64,000 nucleotides of DNA from an uncultured Monoglobus sp. (GTDB taxonomy: Bacteria; Bacillota; Clostridia; Monoglobales; Monoglobaceae), in assembly GCA_947628795.1 (NCBI GenBank), contig CANRBF010000003.1:124001-188000 (forward strand). Reading direction: 5' to 3'. The notes beneath the pieces are model-generated. The model saw only the letters and a program-made list of their open reading frames with translations, searched no databases and was not told where the DNA came from. Shown in pieces: positions 33,410 through 42,365 of the stretch. The number at the start of each line of letters is the position of its first letter. The stretch's first letter is position 1. Made by a program: the position numbers and the translations under genes.

Positions 33410-34048
33410 TTATCTGCCGCCGTCCTCTTTTTCGGATATCTTGTAGGACAGGCGCATCAGACTGTCGCTCAGATGAACGTTCTCAACTATAACGCCTTCC
33501 ATTTCGCGAAGCTCGGTGTATGAAAAGTTCATGAACGCCTTTATGCCCAGAGCCCTCAGATCCTCCGCCACGCTTTTTGTGGCCTCTTTGGGCACAGTGA
33601 GTATCGCCATCTCGGGCTTGTGCTCCCGCACAAAATCGCCTATCTCGGCGTAATCCATCACGGTATGCCCCTGTATGTCCGTGCCTATGACGCTCGGACT
33701 TGAGTCGAAGATACCTATCAGCTTGAAGCCGCGGCTCTCGAACTTGGTGTTCGTGGCAAATGTTCTGCCCATATGTCCCGCTCCGACCATGACCGCCGTG
33801 TATCCTCGGTCAAGGCCGAGTATCTTGGCGATCTCCGATCTGAGCATCTCGACGTTGTAGCCGTAGCCCTGCTGCCCGAATCCGCCGAAGCAATTCAGGT
33901 CCTGGCGTATCTGCGACGCGGTCACGTTCATGCGGCGGCTGAGTTCCTTTGATGAAATGCGCTCGACACCGCTTTCGTATAAATCAGTAATATGTCTGTA
34001 ATATCTGGGCAGACGGTTAACGACCGAACCCGATACTTTCTTTTCCAT
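33410..34048 (-). CDS. rex: Redox-sensing transcriptional repressor Rex
   Basis: A 212-residue protein of normal Rex length. The N-terminal winged helix has RLPRYYRHITDL and SKELSRRMNVTASQIRQDLN with FGGFGQQGYGYNV. The Rossmann domain has VGAGHMGRTFA for NADH. Rex senses the NADH/NAD ratio and represses fermentation and redox genes when NAD is abundant. It is co-directional with aconitase and isocitrate dehydrogenase and 34 nt after the latter, so it may be regulated with them. The ribosome binding site is GGGAGAGG. Confidence 0.97.
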   Translation of the reverse strand: MEKKVSGSVVNRLPRYYRHITDLYESGVERISSKELSRRMNVTASQIRQDLNCFGGFGQQGYGYNVEMLRSEIAKILGLDRGYTAVMVGAGHMGRTFATNTKFESRGFKLIGIFDSSPSVIGTDIQGHTVMDYAEIGDFVREHKPEMAILTVPKEATKSVAEDLRALGIKAFMNFSYTELREMEGVIVENVHLSDSLMRLSYKISEKEDGGR

Positions 34049-34082
34049 AGTTCCTCTCCCGATTGTTCCTCCTCAGGTTTTT

Positions 34083-35243
34083 CTACGCCAGCTTTGACAT
34101 AATGTAGTCCGCGAACTCGGCTGATGTGGCGCCCGTGTCGCGGCCGGTTATAACCAGCTTTTTCTCGGTGTACATGCACTCGTCGAGAGCCTTTTCAAGC
34201 GCCTTCGCCTTGTCGGCGTAACCGATGTGCTCAAGCAGCATAACGGCCGCTCTGATGATGCTGCACGGGTCGGCGTACTTGTCTCTGCCTTCCTGCACCA
34301 TTCTGGGCGCGCTGCCGTGGATAGCCTCGAACATGGCGTAGCGCTTTCCGATATTGGCGCTGCCCGCCGTGCCGACGCCGCCCTGGAACTCGGCCGCCTC
34401 GTCGGTCAGAATGTCGCCGTAGAGATTTGGCAGAACCAGAACCTGGAACTGGGTCCTTCTCTTGGGATCGACCAGCTTGGCCGTCATGATGTCTATATAC
34501 CAATCGTCAAGTTCGATCCCGGGATAGTCCTTGGCTACCTCCTTGCATACGCTCAGGAAATTGCCGTCGGTGGTTTTTATAACATTTGCCTTTGTGACGC
34601 AGGTCACGCGGGTCTTGCCCGCCTTTTTCGCGTAGTCGAACGCGGCTCTCGCTATTCTCTCGGAGCCCTCATGGGTCTGAACAACGAAGTCAATCGCCAG
34701 ATCGTCGGTCACGTTCACGCCCTTTGAGCCTACCGCGTAACCGCCCTCGGTGTTCTCGCGGTAGAATGTCCAGTCGATGCCCTCGTCGGGGACCTTTACG
34801 GGTCTCACGTTGGCGAACAGATCAAGCTCCTTGCGCATGGCGACGTTGGCGCTCTCGATATTCGGCCAGGGATCGCCCTGTCTGGGCGTGGTTGTGGGGC
34901 CCTTTAAGATAACATGGCACTGCTTGAGCTCGTCGAGCACGTCGTCGGGCAGCGCTTTGCCCACCTCGGCTCTGTGCTCTATCGTGCAGCCCGTGATCTC
35001 CTTAAAGGCGATCTTGCCGCTCTCCGTCTCGTCTTTAAGCAGGAACTTTAATATTCTCTCGGCCTGCTCGGTGATGGCGGGGCCTATTCCGTCGCCGCCG
35101 ACCACGCCGATAACGATTTGATCCAGTTTTCCGTAATCAATAAAGTCCTTTTCGGCCTTCATTTTTTCCACTCTTTTGAGCTGCTCGGTGAGCACCTCCT
35201 CGAATTTTTTCTTAGCGTCCTCGATTTGCGCTGTATATGACAT
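34083..35243 (-). CDS. icd: Isocitrate dehydrogenase (isocitrate/isopropylmalate dehydrogenase family)
   Basis: A 386-residue beta-decarboxylating dehydrogenase. Signatures are GGDGIGPAITEQA, KGPTTTPRQGDPW, ANVRPVK with FYRENTEGGY, NLYGDILTDEAAEFQGG and FEAIHGSAPRM. Isopropylmalate dehydrogenase belongs to the same family, but the aconitase gene 12 nt upstream makes isocitrate the likely substrate. It would form 2-oxoglutarate for glutamate synthesis. Cofactor choice (NAD or NADP) was not determined. Confidence 0.9.
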   Translation of the reverse strand: MSYTAQIEDAKKKFEEVLTEQLKRVEKMKAEKDFIDYGKLDQIVIGVVGGDGIGPAITEQAERILKFLLKDETESGKIAFKEITGCTIEHRAEVGKALPDDVLDELKQCHVILKGPTTTPRQGDPWPNIESANVAMRKELDLFANVRPVKVPDEGIDWTFYRENTEGGYAVGSKGVNVTDDLAIDFVVQTHEGSERIARAAFDYAKKAGKTRVTCVTKANVIKTTDGNFLSVCKEVAKDYPGIELDDWYIDIMTAKLVDPKRRTQFQVLVLPNLYGDILTDEAAEFQGGVGTAGSANIGKRYAMFEAIHGSAPRMVQEGRDKYADPCSIIRAAVMLLEHIGYADKAKALEKALDECMYTEKKLVITGRDTGATSAEFADYIMSKLA

Positions 35244-35255
35244 GTTTTTTCCTCC

Positions 35256-37187
35256 TTATGCGTTGTTTTTGGTGTAGTTCAAAAGTCCGCCGGCAAGCAG
35301 CATCTTTCTCTGGCGCTCCGACAGGTCGATCTTCGCCTCGAACTCAAAGCCCTTGGTGACGTCCTTGATCTTGAGCGTGTCGCTGTTCTCGATCTGCGCG
35401 CGCACATTCTCGATGAGCAGATCGTCCATCTGGTCGATCCTGTCGTAGTCCGCCTCGTTTGCGAACGTCATCGGGATGATACCCGCGTTTATCAGATTCG
35501 CCATGTGTATTCTGGCGAACGACTTGACAAGCACCGCCTTGACGCCTAAGTACAGAGGCGCGAGAGCGGCGTGCTCTCTGGACGAGCCCTGACCGTAGTT
35601 GCTGCCGCCCACTACTATGCTGCGTTTAAGCTCCAGAGCCCTCTTGGGGAATTCCTCGTCGCACACTGCGAAGCAGTATTCCGAGATCTTGGGAATATTG
35701 GAGCGCAGCGGCAGTATCTTGGCGCCCGCGGGCATGATGTGGTCGGTGGTTATGTTATCGCCCACCTTGAGGCCGCACTTCGCGTCGATCGTGTCGAGCA
35801 GCGGCTCGGAAACGGGGAACGGCTTGATGTTGGGGCCGCGGAGAACCTCGACCTCGTCCATTCTGTCAGCCTCGATCGGGGGAACGACCATGTTGTCGTT
35901 TATCGTGAATACCTCGGGCAGGGTGAACTTAGGCATATCGCCCAAGGTTCTCGGGTCGGTCATAACGCCGGCCAGAGCCGATACCGCCGCGACCTCGGGA
36001 GACACGAGATAAATCTGTCCGTCCTTGGTGCCGCTTCTGCCCTCGAAATTCCTATTGAACGTTCTCAGCGAGATGCCGCCCGAATTGGGAGACTGGCCCA
36101 TGCCTATGCAGGGACCGCAGGCGCTCTCCAGAATTCTCGCGCCCGCGTCTATCATCTTGCCCAGAGCGCCGTTTTCGGCGATCATGTTAAGCACCTGCTT
36201 GGAGCCGGGAGCGATCGCCAGCGAAACGCCGGGATCGACCGTCTTGCCGTCCAGTATATACGCCACCTTGAGCATGTCAAGCAGCGACGAGTTTGTGCAG
36301 GAACCGATGCAGACCTGGTCTATCTTCATGCCGGCAAGCTCCGATATCTTCTTCACGTTGTCGGGAGAATGGGGGCATGCGGCCATAGGCTCAAGCTCGC
36401 TCAAGTCGATCTTGATTATCTCGTCATACTCCGCGTCGTCATCGGCCTTGAGCTCGGTGTAATCCTGCTCTCTGCCCTGAGCCTTAAGAAATTCTCTCGT
36501 GGTCTCGTCGGACGGGAATATGGAGGTCGTGGCGCCCAGCTCGGCGCCCATGTTGGTGATGGTGGCTCTCTCGGGAACCGAAAGGGTCTTGACGCCCTCT
36601 CCGCAATACTCGATGACCTTGCCAACGCCGCCCTTTACGGACATGACGCGCAGCACCTCTAAAATTACGTCCTTGGCGGCGACCCACGGGCTCAGTTTAC
36701 CCGAAAGCTCCACCTTGACTATCTTTGGATATGTAATATAATAAGTTCCGCCGCCCATCGCCACCGCGACGTCCATACCGCCCGCGCCGATGGCTATCAT
36801 GCCGATACCGCCGCCCGTGGGGGTGTGACTGTCGGAGCCGATCAGGGTCTTTCCGGGTATGCCGAAGCGCTCCAGATGCACCTGATGACAAATTCCGTTG
36901 CCGGGACGGGAGAAATAAATACCGTGTTTTTTGCAAACGCTGCCTATGAACTTGTGGTCGTCGGCGTTTTCAAAGCCGCTCTGCAGCGTGTTGTGGTCGA
37001 TATACGCAACCGATTTTTCGGTCTTGACTCTGGGCACGCCCATGGCCTCGAATTCAAGATAAGCCATTGTTCCCGTCGCGTCCTGAGTTAATGTCTGGTC
37101 GATGCGGATCCCTATTTCCTGCCCTTTGACAGGCTCGCCCTCGACAATGTGGCTGCGCAAGATTTTTTCCGTAAGTGTTAAACCCAC
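35256..37187 (-). CDS. acn: Aconitate hydratase
   Basis: A single-chain aconitase of about 643 residues. Cluster cysteines are visible in IGSCTNSSL and SACGPCIGMGQSPNS. Substrate-site signatures are GSDSHTPTGGGIGM, RNFEGRSGTKDG and the swivel-domain GGSNYGQGSSREHAAL. It converts citrate to isocitrate. The GTG at 37187 gives the usual N-terminus GLTLTEKIL and has a GGAG box nine bases upstream. ATG codons at 37196 and 37193 lie on or within three bases of that box, so they are less likely. It begins the acn-idh-rex unit. Confidence 0.95.
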   Translation of the reverse strand: MGLTLTEKILRSHIVEGEPVKGQEIGIRIDQTLTQDATGTMAYLEFEAMGVPRVKTEKSVAYIDHNTLQSGFENADDHKFIGSVCKKHGIYFSRPGNGICHQVHLERFGIPGKTLIGSDSHTPTGGGIGMIAIGAGGMDVAVAMGGGTYYITYPKIVKVELSGKLSPWVAAKDVILEVLRVMSVKGGVGKVIEYCGEGVKTLSVPERATITNMGAELGATTSIFPSDETTREFLKAQGREQDYTELKADDDAEYDEIIKIDLSELEPMAACPHSPDNVKKISELAGMKIDQVCIGSCTNSSLLDMLKVAYILDGKTVDPGVSLAIAPGSKQVLNMIAENGALGKMIDAGARILESACGPCIGMGQSPNSGGISLRTFNRNFEGRSGTKDGQIYLVSPEVAAVSALAGVMTDPRTLGDMPKFTLPEVFTINDNMVVPPIEADRMDEVEVLRGPNIKPFPVSEPLLDTIDAKCGLKVGDNITTDHIMPAGAKILPLRSNIPKISEYCFAVCDEEFPKRALELKRSIVVGGSNYGQGSSREHAALAPLYLGVKAVLVKSFARIHMANLINAGIIPMTFANEADYDRIDQMDDLLIENVRAQIENSDTLKIKDVTKGFEFEAKIDLSERQRKMLLAGGLLNYTKNNA

Positions 37188-37240
37188 TGACATCATCTCC
37201 TGTTCTCATTAGTTTTAGAAGTTTTAAATCTATCTATAAT

Positions 37241-37269
37241 ATTTTATAATATCAAATCCCGCTTGTCAA
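37241..37269 (-). promoter_or_regulatory. Promoter for the acn-idh-rex-ogg-fba unit
   Basis: Minus strand TTGACA (37269-37264), 17 bp, TAAAAT (37246-37241). A single TTGTTAA half-site lies upstream, but I cannot see a full Rex operator. Confidence 0.7.
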
Positions 37270-37327
37270 GGGGAATGACAGTTTTTTAACAAAAATATAT
37301 TTACATTTATTGACGAATACGCGAAAC

Positions 37328-37352
37328 AAAAAAAGCCCGTTCGGGCTTTTTT
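37328..37352 (-). terminator. Terminator of the pyr operon
   Basis: AAAAAAAGCCCG/CGGGCTTTTTT with a two-base loop. It starts at the pyrD stop codon itself and has a T-tract on the minus strand. Confidence 0.9.
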
Positions 37353-38259
37353 AGTTTAATTCAAGCTTGCCGACTATTTCTTTCACCGACTTATAGCCGT
37401 TTTGGTCAAGATAGTCGTTGATGCCGTTCCTGACCTTTATCCAGGCGTAGGGGTCGACTATTCCGGCGGTGCCTACCGCCACGGCGTCGGCTCCCGCCAG
37501 CAGGAATTCTATCGCGTCCTCGCCGCTTGTGATGCCGCCCATGCCTATGATCGGCAGCTTCACGGCCTGCCTCACTTGGTGCACCATGCGCACCGCGACA
37601 GGCATGACGGCCAGGCCCGAAAGACCGCCGGTATTGTTGTTAAGAACCGGGCGACGCGTCTTTATGTCTATTTTCATGCCGAGCAGCGTGTTGATAAGCG
37701 ACAGCGCGTCGGCGCCGCCGGCCTCGGCCGCTTTTGCGATCTCTGCGATGTCGGTCACGTTCGGCGACAGCTTCACGATAAGAGGCGCCTTTGCCACCGC
37801 CTTGACCTTTGAAGTCACTTCCTCGACCATTTTCGGATCGGTGCCGAAGGCCATGCCGCCCACTTTGACGTTGGGGCACGAGATGTTGAGCTCGAGCATA
37901 TCCAGCTTATCTCCCAGCATTTCGGCGACCTCGACGTAGTCCTCCACCGTGGAGCCGCAGAGATTGGCGATCAGCTTTGTGTCAAACTTTCTGAGCCGAT
38001 CGAGCTCGTTTTCGAGAAAATGCTTCGCGCCGGGGTTCTGGAGCCCCACGCTGTTCAGTATGCCGTCGTTGGTCTCGGCTATCCTGGGCGACTTGTTGCC
38101 GAGCCTCGGCTTTGCCGAAAGCGCTTTGAGGCACACTGCGCCCAGCTCCGACAGGTCGAAATACTCGGCGTATTCTCTGCCGAAGCCGAAGGTTCCGGAA
38201 CCGGTCGTGACGGGATTTTTCCACTCAACGCCGGCAATGTTTACTTTAAGATCAGCCAT
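37351..38259 (-). CDS. pyrD: Dihydroorotate dehydrogenase B, catalytic subunit
   Basis: A 302-residue FMN enzyme of class 1B. Typical segments are PVTTGSGTFGFGREY, NSVGLQNPG, NISCPNVKVGG (catalytic Cys), VKLSPNVTD, NTLLGMKID and GMGGITSGEDA. It oxidises dihydroorotate to orotate and passes electrons to PyrK, which is encoded just upstream and overlaps by eight bases. It is last in the pyrRBCFKD order. The ribosome binding site is CGGAGGTGG. Confidence 0.97.
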   Translation of the reverse strand: MADLKVNIAGVEWKNPVTTGSGTFGFGREYAEYFDLSELGAVCLKALSAKPRLGNKSPRIAETNDGILNSVGLQNPGAKHFLENELDRLRKFDTKLIANLCGSTVEDYVEVAEMLGDKLDMLELNISCPNVKVGGMAFGTDPKMVEEVTSKVKAVAKAPLIVKLSPNVTDIAEIAKAAEAGGADALSLINTLLGMKIDIKTRRPVLNNNTGGLSGLAVMPVAVRMVHQVRQAVKLPIIGMGGITSGEDAIEFLLAGADAVAVGTAGIVDPYAWIKVRNGINDYLDQNGYKSVKEIVGKLELN

Positions 38260-39007
38260 CGAGATCCACCTCCGCTCCGCTGAATACCGGGCCGTCCTTG
38301 CAGACCCGCTTTTTCGAGCCGTCGGTCATCGCACAGGCGCAGGCCACGCAGGCGCCCACGCCGCAGCCCATCCGCTCTTCCATTGATATCAGGCAGTCAA
38401 TGCCGTTTTCCTTGGCGGTGTTCGTCACGATCTTCATCATCGGCAGCGGGCCGCAGGTATATATCCTTGAATACTTCGCTCCCGACGCGATCTTTGATTT
38501 CAATATATCGGTCACAAAGCCTTTAAATCCTATGCTTCCGTCGTCGCTGGCGATAAAAATATCGTCGGCGGCGTTTGAGAACTCGCGTATCATGACCGCG
38601 CTTTGCTTATCGCGGAAGCCCAGCATGACGTCGGGCTTTTGGGGCAGCTTTTTGGCGAGCATAAGAAGCGGAAAAATTCCGATACCGCCGCCGATCAGCA
38701 GCGGTTTTCCCTCTCCCGGCGACACGTCAAACCCGTTGCCGAGCGGGCCGAGAATATCCAGCATCTGCCCCGGCTGCGCCTTGGCCAGCTCCGCTGTGCC
38801 TTTGCCCCGAACCTCGAATATAAATCTCACAAACCTGCCTTCGACCGCGTCGCATATGCTTATAGGGCGCCGCAGATAAGCGGAGCCGCCGCACAACACA
38901 TGCAGGAATTGGCCCGGCTTTGCCTTTGCCGCGATCTGCGGGCAGTCGATTATGAAATTGAACAGCCCGGGCCGCAGCTCGTTTTTGTAACTCAGCTTGC
39001 ATAACAT
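38252..39007 (-). CDS. pyrK: Dihydroorotate dehydrogenase B, electron transfer subunit
   Basis: A 251-residue flavoprotein. FAD-binding segments LRRPISICDA and IGGGIGIFPLLML are visible, and the [2Fe-2S] cysteines lie in CLISMEERMGCGVGACVACAC and a later Cys-Lys-Asp-Gly. It accepts electrons from PyrD and reduces NAD. The start at 39007 is chosen because AAAGGAG is nine bases upstream; an earlier in-frame TTG at 39028 precedes that box. Confidence 0.96.
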   Translation of the reverse strand: MLCKLSYKNELRPGLFNFIIDCPQIAAKAKPGQFLHVLCGGSAYLRRPISICDAVEGRFVRFIFEVRGKGTAELAKAQPGQMLDILGPLGNGFDVSPGEGKPLLIGGGIGIFPLLMLAKKLPQKPDVMLGFRDKQSAVMIREFSNAADDIFIASDDGSIGFKGFVTDILKSKIASGAKYSRIYTCGPLPMMKIVTNTAKENGIDCLISMEERMGCGVGACVACACAMTDGSKKRVCKDGPVFSGAEVDLDG

Positions 39008-39043
39008 AATAATTATCTCCTTTGGCAAACGCCGCTTATCTTC

Positions 39044-39946
39044 TTATTTGATAGCGGCCGTTATGTCGTCTCTCATTCTTATCGCTTCGGCTCTGGCGGC
39101 CTCGCCGACGCCTCCGCCGTTCTTTTTATAGGCGCACATGATCGAGCGGGAGGCGTTCACGATCGCGCCCAGACCGTCGCCGTTAAACGACTTGGCGACG
39201 TCCTCGGCCTTTCCGCCCTGAGCGCCGTAGCCCGGGACCAGGAAGTATGTGTGGGGCATCAGCTGTCTGAGCTTCGCCGCCTGCTCGGGATATGTCGCGC
39301 CGACTACCGCGCCCACATGGGAATATCCGCGGGTGCCGAGACTGTCGATCCCCCATTGTTTCACGAGATTCGCCATATGCTCGTATATCGGCTTTCCGCC
39401 GCTGAGCAGGTCCTGAAGCTCGCCGGAGGATTTGTTCGAGGTCTTTACCAGCACGAATATGCTTTTTCGGTTCGCAGCACACAGATCGGCGAAGGGCTTT
39501 ACGCCGTCGGTTCCCAAATACGGGTTGACCGTCATGCCGTCGGGATCAAAGGCCGCGGCGCTTTTGCTTCCGAGCTCGGTTTTGCCTAAGTAAGCCTTGG
39601 CGTACGCCTCGCTGGTGGCGCCGATGTCGCCGCGCTTGGCGTCAAGTATCACATACATGTCTTTCGATTTTGCGTATTCTATCGTTTTTTTGAGGCACTT
39701 TATACCCTCAATGCCGTACATCTCATAGTAGGCCGACTGAGGCTTTACCGCGGGAACTATGTCGCACAGCGCGTCGATCAGCTCTTTATTGAAGCTGAAG
39801 ATCGCGTCCGCCGCGCCCTCAAACGTCTCGCCGTATTTGTCAAATGATGCCTTTATCATTGACTCGGGCAGGTAATCAAGCTTTGGGTCAAGCCCCGCCA
39901 CGGTGGGATTTCCGGTTTTGATGATCTTTTCTATAAGTCTGTCCAT
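39044..39946 (-). CDS. pyrF: Orotidine 5'-phosphate decarboxylase (type 2, long form)
   Basis: A 300-residue enzyme of the longer OMP-decarboxylase class. The catalytic Asp/Lys motif is LDAKRGDIGATSEAYA. Other visible parts are GLDPKLDYLP and LVPGYGAQGG for the phosphate loop. It removes CO2 from OMP to give UMP. It follows pyrC after a 176-bp gap occupied by a dispersed repeat. The ribosome binding site is AAAAGGAG. Confidence 0.96.
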   Translation of the reverse strand: MDRLIEKIIKTGNPTVAGLDPKLDYLPESMIKASFDKYGETFEGAADAIFSFNKELIDALCDIVPAVKPQSAYYEMYGIEGIKCLKKTIEYAKSKDMYVILDAKRGDIGATSEAYAKAYLGKTELGSKSAAAFDPDGMTVNPYLGTDGVKPFADLCAANRKSIFVLVKTSNKSSGELQDLLSGGKPIYEHMANLVKQWGIDSLGTRGYSHVGAVVGATYPEQAAKLRQLMPHTYFLVPGYGAQGGKAEDVAKSFNGDGLGAIVNASRSIMCAYKKNGGGVGEAARAEAIRMRDDITAAIK

Positions 39947-39980
39947 ATTTTTCTCCTTTTGAATTTGAAATTCCTCTTCT

Positions 39981-40110
39981 GCCTCGCCCCTTGGGGAGAG
40001 GTGCCCGCTTGCGGGCGGAGAAGGGTTAACATAGCTGCTAGTGAATAGTAACTAGGGACTAGAACCCCTCTCAGTCAGCTCCGCTGACAGCTCTCCCCAA
40101 GGGGCGAGCC
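39981..40110. repeat. Dispersed palindromic element between pyrC and pyrF
   Basis: GCCTCGCCCCTTGGGGAGAG (39981-40000) and CTCTCCCCAAGGGGCGAGCC (40091-40110) are near-perfect inverted ends. The interior has GGGCGGAGAAGGGTTAAC, a 7-bp repeat tract (about 40038-40063), and CTCAGTCAGCTCCGCTGACAG. The same design is at 48286-48420. It lies inside the pyr operon, so the RNA would carry a large hairpin between pyrC and pyrF. Confidence 0.85.
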
Positions 40111-40122
40111 TACCTCTCCGCC

Positions 40123-41403
40123 TTACATTTCGCGGTCGTATACTATTTTTCCGCCGAGGATCGTCATGTCAACTCTGCCGCGGAGCTTCATGCCGCCGTA
40201 GGGGCAGTTGTGGTTCTTGGAGGCGAACTTCTCGGGGTCCACCTCGTACTCGTGCTCGGTGTCGAATATCACTATATCCGCCGCCTTGTCCTCGCCGAGG
40301 GTGCCTTTGTCTATATTTATTATATCCGCCGGATTGGCCGACATCTTTTCTATCAGTTGACTGAGAGTGAGCTTTCCGCTCATAACAAGATTGGTATAGC
40401 CTAAGGCAAGCGAAGTCTCAAGGCCTACTATGCCGTTTAGGGCGTACTCGAACTCTATGTCCTTCTCGTCCTTGTCGTGTGGCGCGTGGTCGGTAGCTAT
40501 CGCGTCGATCGTGCCGTCGATCAGGCCTTCGATAACCGCGTTCACGTCGTCCTCGTCCCTGAGGGGCGGATTCATTTTGGCGTTTGTGTTAAAGCCGTCA
40601 ACCGCTTTATCGGTCAGTGAGAAGTAGTGGGGCGCGGTCTCGCAGGTTATATTGGCGCCGCGCTTTTTCGCCCTACGTATCGCGTCGATCGAATTTCGGG
40701 TGCTGACGTGGCACACGTGCAGCCTGCCGCCGACCTCCTCCGCTATCAGCACGTCGCGGGTCACCGCCACGCTCTCGGCACACTTGGGGATCCCGCGGAG
40801 GCCCAGATAGGTCGACATATAGCCCTCGTTCATAGAGCCGCCGTCCACCAGATCAAGGTCCTCGCTGTGGGACATGACAGGCAGGTCAAACATTGACGCG
40901 TATTCCAGCGCCCTGCGCATAAGCGAGGGATTGATGACCGGACGTCCGTCGTCCGAAACGCCGATCGCGCCCGCGTTTTTAAGCTCACCCATCTCGGACA
41001 GCTCCTTGCTCTGCTGGCCTTTTGTGACGCAGCCGACGGTCAGCACGTTTGTGAGACCCACCTCTTTGCCTCTGTCCAAAACATATTTCACCAAAGCCGG
41101 GTTGTCGATCGGCGGGTCGGTGTTCGGCATGCAGACAACGGTCGTCACGCCGCCTTGGGCCGCCGCGCGGCTGCCCGTCTCGATATCCTCTTTGTATTCG
41201 TATCCCGGCTCGCGGAAATGGACGTGCAGGTCTATAAGACCGGGCGCCACTACCTTGCCGCCCGCGTCGATGACGCGATCGGCCTTTTCGTCTATATCCG
41301 CCGCGACCTTCGCGATCCTGCCGTCCTTTACCAGAACGTCCAGTACTTTATCTATCTTGTTTTTGGGGTCGACCACGCGGCCGCCTTTTATCAGAATTGA
41401 CAT
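40123..41403 (-). CDS. pyrC: Dihydroorotase
   Basis: A 426-residue class I dihydroorotase. Zinc ligands and signatures are DLHVHFREPGYEYKED, SDDGRPV, MSHSEDLDL, HVCHVSTR and ATDHAPH. It closes carbamoyl-aspartate to dihydroorotate. It is 10 nt after pyrB on the same strand. Confidence 0.97.
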   Translation of the reverse strand: MSILIKGGRVVDPKNKIDKVLDVLVKDGRIAKVAADIDEKADRVIDAGGKVVAPGLIDLHVHFREPGYEYKEDIETGSRAAAQGGVTTVVCMPNTDPPIDNPALVKYVLDRGKEVGLTNVLTVGCVTKGQQSKELSEMGELKNAGAIGVSDDGRPVINPSLMRRALEYASMFDLPVMSHSEDLDLVDGGSMNEGYMSTYLGLRGIPKCAESVAVTRDVLIAEEVGGRLHVCHVSTRNSIDAIRRAKKRGANITCETAPHYFSLTDKAVDGFNTNAKMNPPLRDEDDVNAVIEGLIDGTIDAIATDHAPHDKDEKDIEFEYALNGIVGLETSLALGYTNLVMSGKLTLSQLIEKMSANPADIINIDKGTLGEDKAADIVIFDTEHEYEVDPEKFASKNHNCPYGGMKLRGRVDMTILGGKIVYDREM

Positions 41404-41413
41404 AGCTTTTCTC

Positions 41414-42349
41414 CTATTTTGATTTTGACTCGTATCTTCTGCCGTTCGCCACCATATTGAGCACCGCCATGCGCACGCACACGCCGTTTGTCACCTGCTT
41501 GTTTATGACGCTCTGCGGGCCGTCTATTATGTCGGGATTGAGCTCCACGCCGCGGTTGACCGGTCCCGGGTGCATGAGTATCGCGTCGGGCTTGGCGAGA
41601 GCCAAACGACGCTTGTCCACTCCGAAATACTTGTTGTACTCGCGCACCGAGGGGAACAGACCCTTCTTCTGGCGCTCCAGCTGTATCCTGAGGCCCATTA
41701 CTATGTCCGCGCCCTCGATGGCCTTGTCGACATCGGTGTACACCTTGACTTCCATTTCCTCGAGGCTCCTCGGAAGCAGAGTTGACGGCCCCGCCAGAGC
41801 CACCTCGGCGCCCAGCTTTTTGAGCCCGTAGATATTGCTGCGGGCGACGCGGCTGTGCTTTACATCACCGATTATTGCCACTTTGAGGCCTTTTATATCA
41901 CCCTTTTCCTCGCGCATCGTCATAAAATCGAGCAGCGCCTGGGTGGGGTGCTCGTTCATTCCGTCGCCCGCGTTCACAATGCGGCAGCCGCAGTGCCGCG
42001 CCACAAGATGAGGCGCGCCCGACATACTGTGCCTGATTATGATAACGTCGGTATCCATGGCCTCAAGGGTCTTTACCGTGTCGATAAGCGTCTCGCCCTT
42101 TGCCACGCTGCTGCCGCTTGACGACATATTTGCCGCCGTGGCGCCCAGATATTTTGAGGCCATCTCAAACGACACGCGGGTCCTTGTGCTGTTTTCGTAA
42201 AATAGCGTTATCACGCCTTTGCCGCTGAGCAGACTTGATTTCTTGTTGTCGCTGAGCAGCACCTCGCGCTTGAGCTTGTCCGCGTCGTCGAGTATGGCGG
42301 TTATGTCCTCGGCGGAGGTTTCTTTAAGTCCCAATAAATCTTTTATCAT
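41414..42349 (-). CDS. pyrB: Aspartate carbamoyltransferase catalytic subunit
   Basis: A 311-residue protein. Carbamoyl-phosphate site YENSTRTRVSFEMA and aspartate-site motifs RHSMSGAPHL, NAGDGMNEHPTQALLD and HPGPVNRGVE are visible. No pyrI regulatory-chain gene adjoins it, in line with PyrR-containing Firmicutes. It catalyses the first committed step of pyrimidine synthesis and is 16 nt after pyrR. Confidence 0.97.
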   Translation of the reverse strand: MIKDLLGLKETSAEDITAILDDADKLKREVLLSDNKKSSLLSGKGVITLFYENSTRTRVSFEMASKYLGATAANMSSSGSSVAKGETLIDTVKTLEAMDTDVIIIRHSMSGAPHLVARHCGCRIVNAGDGMNEHPTQALLDFMTMREEKGDIKGLKVAIIGDVKHSRVARSNIYGLKKLGAEVALAGPSTLLPRSLEEMEVKVYTDVDKAIEGADIVMGLRIQLERQKKGLFPSVREYNKYFGVDKRRLALAKPDAILMHPGPVNRGVELNPDIIDGPQSVINKQVTNGVCVRMAVLNMVANGRRYESKSK

Positions 42350-42365
42350 ATGTGTCCCCTTGTTA

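Noticed and set aside
35571-36662. Long plus-strand frame opposite aconitase
   Set aside because: Antisense shadow in GC-rich codon-biased DNA; the aconitase frame has all cluster and active-site motifs.
37197-37350. Rex operator upstream of aconitase
   Set aside because: Only a TTGTTAA half-site is visible; no symmetrical partner at the expected spacing.
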